A stretch of DNA of 64,000 bases, taken from the NCBI GenBank assembly GCA_030704615.1, contig CM060734.1, positions 14,756,001-14,820,000 on the forward strand, written 5' to 3'. The notes under the pieces are model-generated. The model was not told where the DNA came from. It made no database searches and worked only from the letters and a program-made list of their open reading frames with translations. Source of the DNA: Takakia lepidozioides. Lineage: Eukaryota; Streptophyta; Takakiopsida; Takakiales; Takakiaceae. A program made the translations under genes and the position numbers. Shown one piece after another: positions 10,357-21,515 of the stretch; within the stretch, counting starts at the first letter, position 1; every line of letters starts with the position of its first letter.

Positions 10357-11098
10357 GTGAAGTTCCAGCATCCGGGTGTTATTTCATATTTTGCAGTGAA
10401 TGCACGTGAGGTAGAGGGTTACACTCGCTGGTGGAATGGGGGGACAATACGTGACATGATGAACCTTGACAGAAAATGGGGCAACGATTGGGACAACAGG
10501 GTGATTTTGGAAAAAAAAAAAAAAACGGAAGCAGAGTTCCAGGAATGCGATCGCTTGCTTCATTTCCGGAAAGTACGCAGTAAACTTGCATGGGCGCTGG
10601 TGTGCATCATGGATGTTGTCCATAAGAATGGTGTCATGCACAACGACTTGTCCCCCAACAACATCTTGTTGCATTTTCCAGATGGCACCAAGGAGATCAA
10701 GATTGGGGTGTGTGATTGGAGCTTAGCCACCCCATTGGACATACGCAAAGCCTCGCCGTACCAGTTTGAAAACCAAGATAAGCTGGACCGGGAACTCGCA
10801 AAAAGATGGTGGGTGGAAAAAGATATTGCATCGGTTTTTAATGCGAATGCCCTCCCCCCCAGGATATGACGTCGGAGGCCTTTGTCGTTGGGAAGATAGC
10901 GGTACGAAAAATGGTGACGCTCATTATGATCAAAGTATGTTCGAGGACCAATTTACGGAATGTTGTTGGGATTCAATGCTACAAAGGTTGTACGACAACA
11001 CCCAAAAAAAAAAAGTCACATTAGCACAGGTAGTATGTCGGTTCATGGGCAAGCCATTCAATAGGCCTGAGCCCAAAGACGTATATAGGACAGAGTAG
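10357..11098 (+). pseudogene. Protein-kinase-like domain, frameshifted
   Basis: The first 170 codons carry a kinase catalytic-loop-like motif, MHNDLSPNNILLHF (about 10636-10677), in which HRD has become HND. About 20 residues later IGVCDWSLA sits where DFG is expected, so the metal-binding Asp-Phe-Gly is replaced by Asp-Trp-Ser. A frameshift near 10855 moves the frame to one ending at 11098 (…PFNRPEPKDVYRTE). No glycine-rich loop or VAIK lysine is seen at the N terminus. It could be a degenerate member of a kinase-like family carried by mobile DNA, or a captured gene fragment. Confidence 0.5.
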
Positions 11099-11267
11099 AC
11101 CATAGTCTCATAGATATGAGATTTGCAGCGGTACAATGGTTCATTTGTAAAGACAGAACTCAATTTTGATCGTGCATGTAATAAAAAAAAATCCCATTAT
11201 AAATATTACATTGCATATGCTCGACCCTGGCATCTGTCATCGCAACATAAATGGTTTGTGTATTGTC

Positions 11268-11654
11268 TCACTGTTTATATTTGTAATGTTCCAATGTTTC
11301 TGATAGGAATATGAGAAAACGATGTATTAGTTCCGTACGAGTTAAACAACTAACGTCCCACATCTCATTCAGATGTGCGACACTACCATGAGAGGCATGA
11401 GTCTGTAAATAACATATGCACATGCGACCTCCGAAGTCCGAACGTTCGATACTAGGTCCAGCGAATGGTTTACTAGAACGTCCGGAGGTCGCATATACAC
11501 CTGTTACTTATAGACTCATGCCTCTTATGGTAGTGTCGCACATGAGAATGAGATATGGAACGTAAGTTGTTTAACTCCTACGGAACCAATACATCGTTTT
11601 TCTCAAAATCTTATCAGAAACGTTGGAACATTGGAACATACAAACAGTGACGTA
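11268..11654. mobile_element. Foldback (MITE-like) element
   Basis: Two arms of about 180 bp (11268-11450 and 11483-11654) are inverted copies of one another. The outer end reads TCACTGTTT and is mirrored as AAACAGTGA at 11645-11653. The arms carry the same words in inverted order, such as GTTAAACAAC, GTGTCGCA and GCATGAGTCT. There is no coding capacity. Size and structure fit a non-autonomous foldback DNA element; I could not identify a convincing target-site duplication. Confidence 0.7.
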
Positions 11655-11676
11655 GTACACGCCCGGTTTTATTGAA

Positions 11677-12129
11677 ATGACAACTGTGAGGTTTGAGCGT
11701 ATGCAATTTATTATTTACAACGGAACTTTATTTACTGGGGGGACCGGTACTGCTGCTGGAGCGCAAGTTGCAATTGATGGTGCGAGTTATCTATTGATTG
11801 GAGCTGTCACAACCAATGTCAACAATCATATTTACGATAAGGTGTTTGATGTTATTGTTGTTCCTCTAGTTGAATTCTGTAGTACTCTTTTTGCTAGTCC
11901 CATGCCAACAACATCAGGTCCTCTGAGACTGTCATGTTCAAACGAACGTATCAGCCACCCCGGCCAGCCACGGCCCACCATAAATAGAATGAATTGGAGA
12001 TTTGGTGCTCAGTTCCTGGTTTCATGTCCATGGTGGCTGATACAGAATTCGGAATATGGCAGTCCCAGTGGACCTGATGTTGTTGGCATGGGAATAGCAA
12101 AACGATTCCTAAAAAAATCAACTTCATGA
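11677..12129 (+). CDS. Hypothetical protein, unrecognised
   Basis: An open frame of 150 codons starting just after the foldback element. It contains a Gly/Ala-rich stretch (GGTGTAAGAQVA) followed by hydrophobic residues. I recognise no domain. It may be a chance frame in repeat DNA. Confidence 0.15.
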   Translation: MTTVRFERMQFIIYNGTLFTGGTGTAAGAQVAIDGASYLLIGAVTTNVNNHIYDKVFDVIVVPLVEFCSTLFASPMPTTSGPLRLSCSNERISHPGQPRPTINRMNWRFGAQFLVSCPWWLIQNSEYGSPSGPDVVGMGIAKRFLKKSTS

Positions 12130-12266
12130 ACATCGGCAGTATGAAACATCTTGCAGTACATATGATTCTTGATATTGTTTGCAAGGATTATTTGTGTTTG
12201 TACGGATTATTTGTGTTTGTGCCTTCAAGTGGCGAACATTTCCGCCATAGTGCCGAAGAGGCGCAT

Positions 12267-12357
12267 TGGCCACATTAAACGGTTGATGTGATACCATTTC
12301 ACAAATGTATCACATCGCATTTGTGAAAATGTATCACATGAACCGTTCCATGTGGCC
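12267..12357. repeat. Short foldback carrying a fragment of the 17.4-kb gene
   Basis: Arms of about 40 bp, from GGCCACATT (12267) to AATGTGGCC-like sequence at 12350, flank a 10-nt centre. The minus-strand reading of the left arm gives FVKWYHINRL, the same peptide encoded by the minus-strand frame at 17236-17481. So the foldback contains a piece of that gene family. Confidence 0.55.
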
Positions 12358-12384
12358 TACGGGAGTCATGGACTAGTACGAGAT

Positions 12385-13430
12385 CAATGTGGCCTACGGG
12401 GAGGCATGATTGGCAGACGAGGACGCGTTGCCTTCAGCCTCTCACCAACAAACATGAGATCATTTCAGAAGCGCTTCAAGTGACGAACGAAATGGTTCAT
12501 CTGACATCATCCAAATGTTGAACATGCTAAGGTCTTCTGTAATGTGTTCTGCTTCGTAATGCGGTGCTTCTCTAGATCTTCTTTTTCCAATTTGATGACA
12601 TTCTCGATCTGGAAGACATCCAGATGTGTATAGAAATCCTTAAAAAATAAAATAACCATCAAAATCTGAAGCTGCGGTCCGGGAATGAGGCTTCAAATTT
12701 TGATGGTTATTTGGTTTTTTTAGGATTTATATACACATGTGGATCTGTTCCAGATCGAGAATGGCACCAGAAAAAGGACATGGAGAAGCGCCGCATTACG
12801 AAGCAGGAGACACTACAAAAAGAGCTTCAAAAGGCAGGGCACCCATGAAGGTGCTTGATCAATGGGCGATCGAATCATTCACCTCCATCTCGAATGGTTG
12901 ATGATCCAAATGGTTTCTGTTTGCTTCAACTTTGCCACTATGTTCAACATACCATGCAACAGGTCCCGATATGAGATCAATGTGGCCTAAGGGGAGACAT
13001 GGTTGAGAGACGAGGACGCATTAGCTTCAACCAACAAACATGTGATCATTTCAGAAGCGCTTCAAGTGACGAACGAAATGGTTCTTCATCCAAATGTTCA
13101 ACATGCTGAGGTCTTCTCTAATGTCTCTTGCTTCGTAATGAGGTGCTTCTCAGCTCTTATTTTTCCAATGTTGATGTTCTCCATCTGGAATAGATCCACA
13201 CATGTGTATAGAAATACTTAAAAAACCAAATGACCATCAAAACTTGAAGCTGTGGATGAGGCTTATAAAAGTTTACATGGTCATTTGGTTATTTAAAGAG
13301 GCCGGGTCACATCGTGGATCTGTTCCAGGTGGAGTACATCGACAGATTGGATAAAGTGGATATGAAAAAACACCACATTATGAAGTAGGAGACACTACAA
13401 AAAGAGCTTCAAAAGGGATACCATGTAACA
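12385..13430. repeat. Two direct copies of a foldback unit
   Basis: A unit of about 0.5-0.6 kb occurs twice (about 12385-12860 and 12980-13430). Each contains inverted arms of about 130 bp (12540-12680 with 12692-12820; 13110-13250 with 13262-13400) meeting at a short loop. Shared words include CAGAAGCGCTTCAAGTGACG and ACTACAAAAAGAGCTTCAAA. No coding sequence is evident. It looks like a non-autonomous DNA element that was tandemly duplicated. Confidence 0.65.
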
Positions 13431-13860
13431 GGTTCCGGTCTAATATGAGATAAAACGAAATTCATTCAATGGGCGATCGAATGGTTGACCATCCAATGAT
13501 TTTCGTTTGCTTTCAAACTTTGTCACTATGTTCAACATACCATATATCAGGTCTCGGACTAATATGAGATGAAACGAAATTCATTCGATGGCTGAACGGA
13601 TGGTTGCCCATCGAAATGAGTTTGATTCGTTTTGAGACTTGGCCAGTATGTTGCATGTACCATCTAAGAGGTCCCAAAGTACTATGAGATGAAACGAAAT
13701 TCGTTCAATGGGCCAACGGATGGTTGCCCATCCAAATGATTTTCGTTCGCTTCGAGACTTGGCCAACATGTTCAATGTACCATCTGATAGGTCGCAGAGT
13801 AATTTGAGATCCACCGAAATTCGTTCAATGGGCCAATGAGGCATTCACCTGTCATCCAAT
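13429..13860. repeat. ~120-bp satellite, first block
   Basis: Unit starts of the type AGGTCCCGGACTAATATGAG fall at 13429, 13549, 13670 and 13790, a period of 120-121 bp. Each unit carries GGATGGTTGCCCATCCAAAT and a CGTTCGCTTTGAGACTTGGC-like word. The units differ at many positions, so the array is not recent. Confidence 0.85.
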
Positions 13861-14440
13861 TTTGTTCACTGCGAAAAAGAAATCGTGCAATGCGTGCACG
13901 GTTATTGCACCCATTGAACGGATGTGGTTCAAGCCCAACTTTTGCCCGCATGTGCTTGGACATGTGCAGAGACACAACAGAATAACAAATCATTTGCCTC
14001 CCCATTGGCGTGCTCATCCCTCAACCGATTCGAGAATTTAATTAAATTTAAATGAATTTGAAGCAAATAATTAGGTTTACACTGCCTTTGATTGGGGGTT
14101 TCTGCTACGTATTGATTTTATTTTTGGCTCAATTTTGTTCTGTTGCTTCAAATCTTCCACCGCTACTCCCCTGCAAAACTTTGGACCAAATAAAAATGAA
14201 AAAAAAATAAAAAATATTCTCTTCGCTCACTATTGCAGAGCTCTCTATGAAGAGTGCATAGAGTAGAACACAAATCAAGTTTGCAATGAAAAACAGGGAA
14301 GAAAACTGTGGTTTTGGGTCCAAATGAATTTTGTTCACTCCCAAATTTGGCATGCACATTGCATATATTGTCATTACACATACAGTTCAAAAATGGAATG
14401 AAAAAAAAATCATGTGCACACGAAACGTAGTCCAACAGAT
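13861..14440. other. Unique spacer between satellite blocks
   Basis: AT-rich sequence with no recognisable gene. It separates the two satellite blocks and may be an insertion into one original array. Confidence 0.4.
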
Positions 14441-14960
14441 CCCAAAGTAATAGCAGATCCAACAGAATTCATTCAACGGGTGAACGGATGGTTGCCTATC
14501 CAAATCATTTTTGTTTGCTTTCAAACTTTGCCAGTGCGTTCGGTACACTCTCTCGCAAGTCCCGGACTAGTATGAAATCAATCGAAATTCATTTGATGGC
14601 TCAACGGATGGTTGCCCATCGTAATGATTTTGGTTCGCTTTGAGACTTGGCCAGTATGTTGCATGTACCATCTAAGAGGTCCCAGAGTAATATGAGATCA
14701 AACGAAATTTGTTCCATGGGCCAACGGATGGTTGCCCATCCAAATGATTTTCGTTCGCTCCGAGACTTGGCCAGCAAGTTCAATATACCATATGAGAGGT
14801 CTCTTAGTAATATGAGATCAATCGAAATTCGATCCATGGGCCAACGGATGGTTGCCCATCCAAATGGTTTTTGTTTGCTTTCCCACTTGGGCAGTATGTT
14901 CTGTGGACCGTCTTACAGGTCCCGGACTAATACGAGGTCAATAGTTCCCCATCCACATGA
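14441..14960. repeat. ~120-bp satellite, second block
   Basis: Further units begin at about 14441, 14560, 14678, 14798 and 14917, again about 119-120 bp apart and in the same orientation as the first block. The last unit is truncated near 14960. Confidence 0.85.
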
Positions 14961-15337
14961 ATTATTTTGTGCTTCGAGAACTTAGTGGGTATGTTGTTCA
15001 TTGGTTGACATCAAATTTTCCTTGTTATTGAACTTTTTAAGTTGATTGCATATACCCACATACACGTCATTTCCAAATATGAGACCATTGTAAATTTTTA
15101 TACAAGGTGAACCACTTATTCCCCATCACATGAGTGAGAATGTGAAGAAAACGCTACTCATGCAATTGAAATTGGTAGATGCTGCACATGCATATTAACA
15201 AAATTGGTGCATATACAAAATTAGCGGAGTCTTATCAGTGTGTTGCAAAAATTCAAGGTACAACAAAAATCCACATTGTCTACAGTCTATGTACTACGTT
15301 GCTAGTGATTGAAATCCTGGTCGTGACTGTCTTCATT
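14961..15337. other. No gene seen
   Basis: AT-rich sequence without recognisable features between the satellite and the RING-like pseudogene. Confidence 0.5.
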
Positions 15338-17205
15338 TCATGGTGATGAGGGGGGCAAGGGACGTGATGTTGTGGCCTGATTTGCACTGCCAATATGGAG
15401 GGCATGGGACCGTGATCTTGTGGTCAATGAGGGGCCCAATGGGATTTGCTCAATGGTGGCGAGCATCCGCCTACTTTCCGGTGAAAGTTGACTCTCTTCC
15501 AGACTCTCACGACATGGCGGAGGTCGATCTTCGGCAAGAGCTCGGGCCGCATGCAAATCGGCAATGAGGCCGTCCACATTCGACAACAGAGCCCCCGAAA
15601 CACAAAGAAAACGGTCTGTCCATAGTCGCTTCCATTCCTCTACAACTGCCTTGATGCTACCCTTGAATCTTTCCAACACCCTCTTGCGGGCCCGGTCCCT
15701 AATCATTGTGTCGTCTCGACGATAAGCCGCCTCGTATGCCTCATTCATTCGACGTTGACATATTATAACATCTTCCACTTCTGACAACAACAAATGTCTT
15801 CCCATCAGTTCTCGGTTATACAATTCGTTTTTTTCTGACACCCATGGAACTTATGGCAACCGGAAAAACCTCGCCCTTCTCTGACTCCAATGCCCTCCCA
15901 AATTGCGGCAAAACTGCTCTCTCTCCCACCAATCGGCAATGCCTCCCGCATGTACCGTTATCTCCCAGTTAGATATGACCCAGAAATATTGGGGTGATCT
16001 AATGTATTGCGGGTTTGCGGCATGTATGACATGCATTTCTCTGTTTGCATCCCACAACAAGTTTTTGCCCCAATGCACACAATTCAGAAATGTATGTGGT
16101 CGACCATCCAATGAGAGGTTCTGTCGATTGTATTCAAAACCTATCGGCATCCTGTCCTCCAAGCCTACCAGCTCATAGAAACGACGATGGATTGATGTAC
16201 GACATTTTAGACAAGCGCTCATCCGCAAGGATTGCGGGATAAGACATGCGAGATATAACATATGTCCATATGATCCAAATACATAACATCCCTCTGGGCC
16301 GTATGGATTCCTACACATCGAACAAACTGTGTCATCTGATATCCATGACGGCAAAACGCCTCGTGGTATCTCCTCCTTATCGGCCGCGTTGATATGGCTG
16401 CTCATCCTTCTTGTGGTGTCCCACTCCTCCTCTATCTCCAATTTCCAGTTTATGTTTTTATTCGATTCCGAAATTTTGTGCTCACATCGCTCTAACATAG
16501 AATCCACATCTGCCCAGTTGGTATACCCGGCAAACATGCTTGATGCATTGCGGAGATCGTTATACCTTTGCATGTTGTTATAAATGCTATCCACGTTGCG
16601 GTTTGATATACATGCGACACGTTGCAAGGCTGAAAGTGCCCGCTTTGCCTGTGCTTCTCTAGAGGCCAGGTGGGTCGCCCATTGTACCCAATTATCCCAA
16701 TCGCTTCGAATCTCCAATGCTTTCGACAAGCGCCATGCAATTGCCATGGCAATGTCGCGCTCCTTTGTAACGCAATCCACATCAGACATCAGATTCATTT
16801 CGGATTGAATGACGACCCTTGAGCATTCCCCAGTTCCACTACTGGTTCTTTTTCTTTTCTCATTCTCTCATCGACAATTCGCTGTTCTTTAACCATGGTT
16901 TCATCGGCCGCAGGGTCAATGACATCCGTAATTTCGTGAATGATGCGGTCAATACTGCGATTGGGCATTGCAAACTCCGCGTCTATGTCCACGACGTTCG
17001 TTCGAACCTCATTGTGCACAACAATGCCTTCATTGTTTGGAGACATGTCTTGAAATCTAGCTTCCAACTTGGCTATACGCAGTGTTTGTCATCCCAGTCA
17101 GTCCTGCAGAGTCATGATTCGCTGGTCTCTTTCCGCCAGTTGTTCCTCTAACATTGCAGCCGGATGTGTTCCAAACGTGTCCGAGATGTACTCCAAATCA
17201 TATTG
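15338..17205 (-). pseudogene. RING-finger-like orphan protein, broken
   Basis: Read on the minus strand from Met at 17205, about 620 codons are recoverable with a frameshift near 16797, two TGA stops near 17087-17100 and one TAA near 15851. The middle contains a degenerate RING: CSMC, then YGHMLYLACL, then CLKC. Compared with C-x2-C…CGH..H..C…C-x2-C, the third Cys has become Tyr and the next His is lost. The N-terminal part is charged and probably helical; the C-terminal part after the RING (GFEYNRQNLSLDGRPHTF, EITVHAGGIADWWEREQF) matches nothing I know. RING proteins are usually ubiquitin ligases, but the ligand losses argue against activity in this copy. Confidence 0.5.
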
Positions 17206-17235
17206 CATCGTTGCGTTCCTCCTATTAGCAGATTG

Positions 17236-17481
17236 TCAATTCACTAGACGCAATAATATGACCTCCACGTATAACATGACTGCCAAGGTGTACGGGTTTT
17301 GGCCCTTTAAGAGAGGTTGACCCCACAATGTGCAATGCACCTCATTTGCCCTATGCTGGAAATGCAAGTTTGTGCAAGACCTGGACTCAACGTAATTGTT
17401 TCGGGTTTGCATGTCATGCCTATCTATAGGCCATAATCGATTGATGTGGTACCATTTCACGAATTTTTTGCATCTCGCCAT
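17236..17481 (-). CDS. Fragment containing KFVKWYHINRLWP, unknown family
   Basis: A minus-strand frame of 81 codons reading RCKKFVKWYHINRLWP and RSCTNLHFQHRANEVHCT. It lies directly upstream of the RING-like pseudogene on the same strand and may be another exon or a neighbouring gene of the same element. The same peptide reappears inside the foldback at 12267-12357. No family is recognised. Confidence 0.35.
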   Translation of the reverse strand: MARCKKFVKWYHINRLWPIDRHDMQTRNNYVESRSCTNLHFQHRANEVHCTLWGQPLLKGQNPYTLAVMLYVEVILLRLVN

Positions 17482-17935
17482 CGGCCACTTGAACTCTTCC
17501 GGAAAATCCTCCCAGCCCTCTTCTGTTAGTATGCTAGGGTCATCATATACTTCCCCAATTCAAGCCTTGCTTTGACCATTTGATTTTATTAGGGGGCGAT
17601 CCATGTTCATTGGGATCATTTCTTCCATGACGCTCATCGTCCTGACCTTCTGCCATTCTGCAACAATCGGTTTACACTAAACGAGGTTTACTAAGACGTA
17701 ACCTTAAACCCTTAACCGGAAACGAGTTTGAGTAGATGTCAAAATAGTTCCTAAAAGCTAATTTTGTAGAATGAAATGATCCTGGAAGCCAGAGGAGAGC
17801 CTATGGGAGCATTCTGCAACGAACTCACAGAAATCGCGGCAAAAAATACCCCCCACCCAGCCAATGGGCTCATTCTCCACATGACTACGTGTCGTGGAAT
17901 AATTACATGTCACGCACACAAAAAAATTAAAATAA
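17482..17935. other. No gene seen
   Basis: No recognisable coding sequence. The stretch leads into the left hairpin array and may contain the outer end of the hAT element, but I could not identify a terminal inverted repeat. Confidence 0.4.
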
Positions 17936-17936
17936 A

Positions 17937-18392
17937 AACGACCGCCACTAATGGTGGTCGCTGCATTTATAAAAAAAATAAAAAAAACAAAGCCTCCCTT
18001 GGAGCCTCCTTTGGCTTATATGCCCCCTCTGCCTCATTCCTCGGCCACGCGCAGGGCACACCTCGTAAAAATGACCACCGCCTTGGCGGTCGCTCCATTT
18101 AAAAAACAAAAGAAAACGACAGCCACAAATAGTCGATCCATTTTCCAAAATTAAAAAAATAAGCGACCGGCAGTAATGGCGATCGCTGCATTTACAAAAA
18201 ATATAAGAATTAAAGTGACCACCAGCAATGGCGGTCGCGACATTTGCAAAAAATATAAAATATAAGCGACTGCCAGTAATGGCGGTTGCTGCATTTACTC
18301 AAAAAAAAAAACCCCACCGCCAGTAATGGCGGTCGCTGCATTTACAAAAAATAAAAAATAAAAACGACAACCAGTAATGCCGGTTGCTGCAT
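17937..18392. repeat. Left array of GC-rich hairpins, ~50-bp period
   Basis: Seven to eight short palindromes of the form CGACCGCC…GGCGGTCG, at about 17938, 18074, 18116, 18161, 18214, 18266, 18315 and 18364. The last five are 49-53 bp apart. Each has 8-10-bp arms around a 5-6-nt AGTAAT loop and is followed by TGCATTTA and an A-rich spacer. The same hairpin makes up the array at 21516-22283, on the far side of the hAT transposase gene. Confidence 0.85.
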
Positions 18393-18661
18393 TAAAATAA
18401 AAATAATACAGAGTTAGAAGCATTGACACAATTGTTTTTCATTACACAAGCAAATCACCGAATACAAACATGAGCAAGTGACGATGCCTTTGGCCGACAT
18501 TTTGGATGGTTATACACATGGTCAACATCTTTTATTTCCCAACACATACACAACAACAATACAAATACTCATAGTGACAAAGATCACACTGGTTTACTTC
18601 ACTACAGAAATGTAAACATGTCCACTAAAGTATGCTATTGCATGCCTATAGCAGTTTTGCT
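18393..18661. other. 3' flank of the hAT transposase gene
   Basis: AT-rich sequence between the left hairpin array and the end of the transposase coding region; probably its 3' untranslated region. Confidence 0.4.
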
Positions 18662-20887
18662 TCAATTCCTTCTACTACTTTGATGGCGGGACGAGGAAGA
18701 TCCTAATCTTGATACTCCGATGGGCTGAAAATCCGAGTCACCCTCGACTTCACCACCACTGCCATGATCGGTGCTGGAATCGTCCTCCCTATCCGACCTC
18801 CCATGTCCAGGCCTTTGAATCTGCAAGCGACCTCGAACCACATTTAGTTCTCTCTGAGGTCGACTCCCACTCCGGTCTTGAATACCATCCACAGTATCTG
18901 ACCTGTTTGTGGGCCGGTCGCCTACAAAAGGCTGAACTATTCTCTGTCGTTTATGGACTTGGGACACATTCGAAGGTGGTTTCGAATGAGGTACCGGAGG
19001 AGGTGTGCCTGAGATGGACCGACATTAGATGGTCCAATATGTGAGGAACCACGTACGCATTGTCGGGAGCATCATCGGACCCATCTCCACTATCGGAGGC
19101 AGATGACTCCCTCTGAGATGATTCTTTTTGATACTCAGTATCGTCATTCATCGAATCTACCTCAGAAGCAGAGTCTTCGGAATGCAAATTCCTCTCATAC
19201 CATGCTGCAGCATCATCCGTTGTCATCTCACGTAGCAGTCGAATTGGTATATACATACACCAATTTGTTAGCCCTTACGGGATTCAACCTGTTGCGAATC
19301 TTGTTGTGAACAAATGAGTAACTACTCTAATTGCGTTCGCAAGATGAGGCAGAGCACACTTGGGCAAGAATACACTTCGCAATGGGAGCCAATGTTCTTG
19401 CTCCAGCTCTAATCAAATCCCCCCATTAATGTGACAACATATTGAGCTCTTTTGGATCCGGCATGTCCTCAAAAGGGTCGCGACGATCTGAGAAGCATTG
19501 GTACTCGGATATAGCTCTCTCTGCCATGTTCAAAGGAGCCAGTCGCATAAGCACTCGCACGAGGGCGGCCTTGGCATCAGCGTCGTCTTGGAACATGGTA
19601 TTGTCGAGCAAGAATGGATTGAGCAAAGCCCCCGCATAATGCAAGTCCGTTCGAACCATCGACCGACGGTCGTAAAATGCATCTTCAGCACTGTCCGCAA
19701 GTTCAGGTTCCAAAGAGAATGGATGATACCTCAGGGATTGGACATGGTTCTCAAGATTTTGCATTAGTAACCATGTTTTGCCCATTACTGGTTGCTTTCC
19801 ATCAAACTCCCGCAAAACGATTAACACTGACTCTACCATATAAACAAAGTTTTCACATTTCTTCCAGAAATCATCATTGCGAATGTTGTTCCGAACTTTT
19901 TGATTTTTGCCCAATGACTTGGCTTTTCTGGAGTCCCGCAATGTCTGTGTGTACGCATCCCATTGAAGATCGATAATGGTGTGCTCCAGACTGCTCTTCA
20001 CCGTCACCAACCGATCCACCATCAAGAAGTTAGTGACAAAACGAGTTTTCTCCTGGATTCCGGAGGCTGTATTTGCAGGGTTCATGTCTCCTATATATTG
20101 CCAAAGGGATGTGGTGTGTGCGACATGAATAGCACAACCTTGATAGTACATATTGGGATAACGTGCCAATAGCATGTCTGTAGTGTTTATCATGTTAGCG
20201 GCATTGTCTGTGTATATTTGCACGATTCTATCACTTCCGACCTGTTCGATGAAGTCCGTCAATAGCTGGCGTTGATAACGTCCATCTTTCTTCTCGCCGC
20301 TAGTGTCCATCGATCCCAATAATTGTTCCCCATCTGGACATACAAGCATGACATTGAACAATGGTCTGTTTGTAACAGAACTCCAATCATTGGCACATAA
20401 TAGTGCTTCCATATTTTCTGATACACTCGCCCGTCTTATCATTGATCTTTTGGGTAAGCTCGGTCATGGCGCCTTCTAGCAATCTTGTGCGGAGATTGTG
20501 ATAAGAAGGAGACACGTACGTGGATTTGGACTCCGAGGTTGCTCTAACGGCATAAATAAATGTCGGAAGCCTTGCCACATTAAATGGTATGTTGGCCTCG
20601 AAGAAAAACTGCGCCCATTTTTTTATCCAGCTGCCTTTTCGTAGGAAAGTTAAGGCCTTCCTGCATGGATTGCTACCGTAATCCTCTACTCTGTTGAAGT
20701 GTAGGGGTACAAAGAGGTGTTGAAGCAGGTGTTGCTCCGGCACAACCCACTTGTCCAATGACACCTGAAGCCTCACAAAAGTCACATTGGGTACTAATCG
20801 AGGCATATTGACGGGAAGATGAAGTGTTCTGCTAAGAGGTCGTGTCCAGATCCAAAGACTTTGGAATATTGCCTCCACACTAGGCAA
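18662..20887 (-). pseudogene. hAT-superfamily transposase (DUF659 + hATC), broken
   Basis: On the minus strand the region reads as one transposase with small lesions. Residues from about 20640 (FFFEANIPFNVARLPTF) to 20160 carry the DUF659 domain: after a frameshift near 20395, DWSSVTNRPLFNVMLV, GSMDTSGEKK and IVQIYTDNAANMIN (the catalytic-domain Asp region), then YYQGCAIHVAH. Near 19236-19390 the hAT dimerisation domain reads CSASSCERN, then a TAG where Trp is normal, then SSYSFVHNKIRNRLNP. An acidic, Ser-rich tail runs to 18662. hAT transposases excise and insert DNA with 8-bp duplications. No BED zinc finger is visible upstream, so the 5' end may be lost or spliced. Hairpin arrays flank the gene on both sides. 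Confidence 0.85.
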
Positions 20888-21515
20888 AGTGATTTTTTAC
20901 CCGCATAGATGTTTTAGGGCATAAACCCACCCCATTGCTCTTCACACCTCTATAGCCAAGGTGAGCGAGCAGCCGATCCTTACGATAAGCAAGTTGCAAT
21001 CCACATAGGTTGCACCCAACAGTTTCAGTGGCACTAATAGTGTTCGGGATTACCGTATACCAAGGGCTCTATTCCTCCCTCATCTTCACCTAATATCCAC
21101 TCCCCTAGGCCCTAGTGATGTAAGCAACAAAAAACAGTCACCTATAAATGAACCTGTGAATGTAGGGTGCAATGCGATAGCCTCACACTTCTTCACCTTT
21201 CACCAACCCAAGTGAGTCGATGCACGTTGTAGTGTTGAGCTTATACATAATCTGCTGAAGTGACTTTGATGGAAGCCACAACGGCAAAAGGTGCGCATCC
21301 TCTTCTTGGGCTACACTCTCGTTCAATGGAAGAGAACATCTAAAGCAACCTCAAGTGTTTGCGCCAAAAGAAGTGAGGAGCTTGGTGACCCTGCTCCCTT
21401 ATATATGCTCCAGGAATGATGAAAGTGAAATGAAAGTGAAATGACAAAATGACGAACCAACATCGTCTACCCGAAAAAGGCGGTACAACCATATTTGTTA
21501 TAATTTTAAAATTAA
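20888..21515. other. 5' flank of the hAT transposase gene
   Basis: No clear coding sequence. By position it should hold the promoter and any missing 5' exon of the transposase. Confidence 0.35.
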
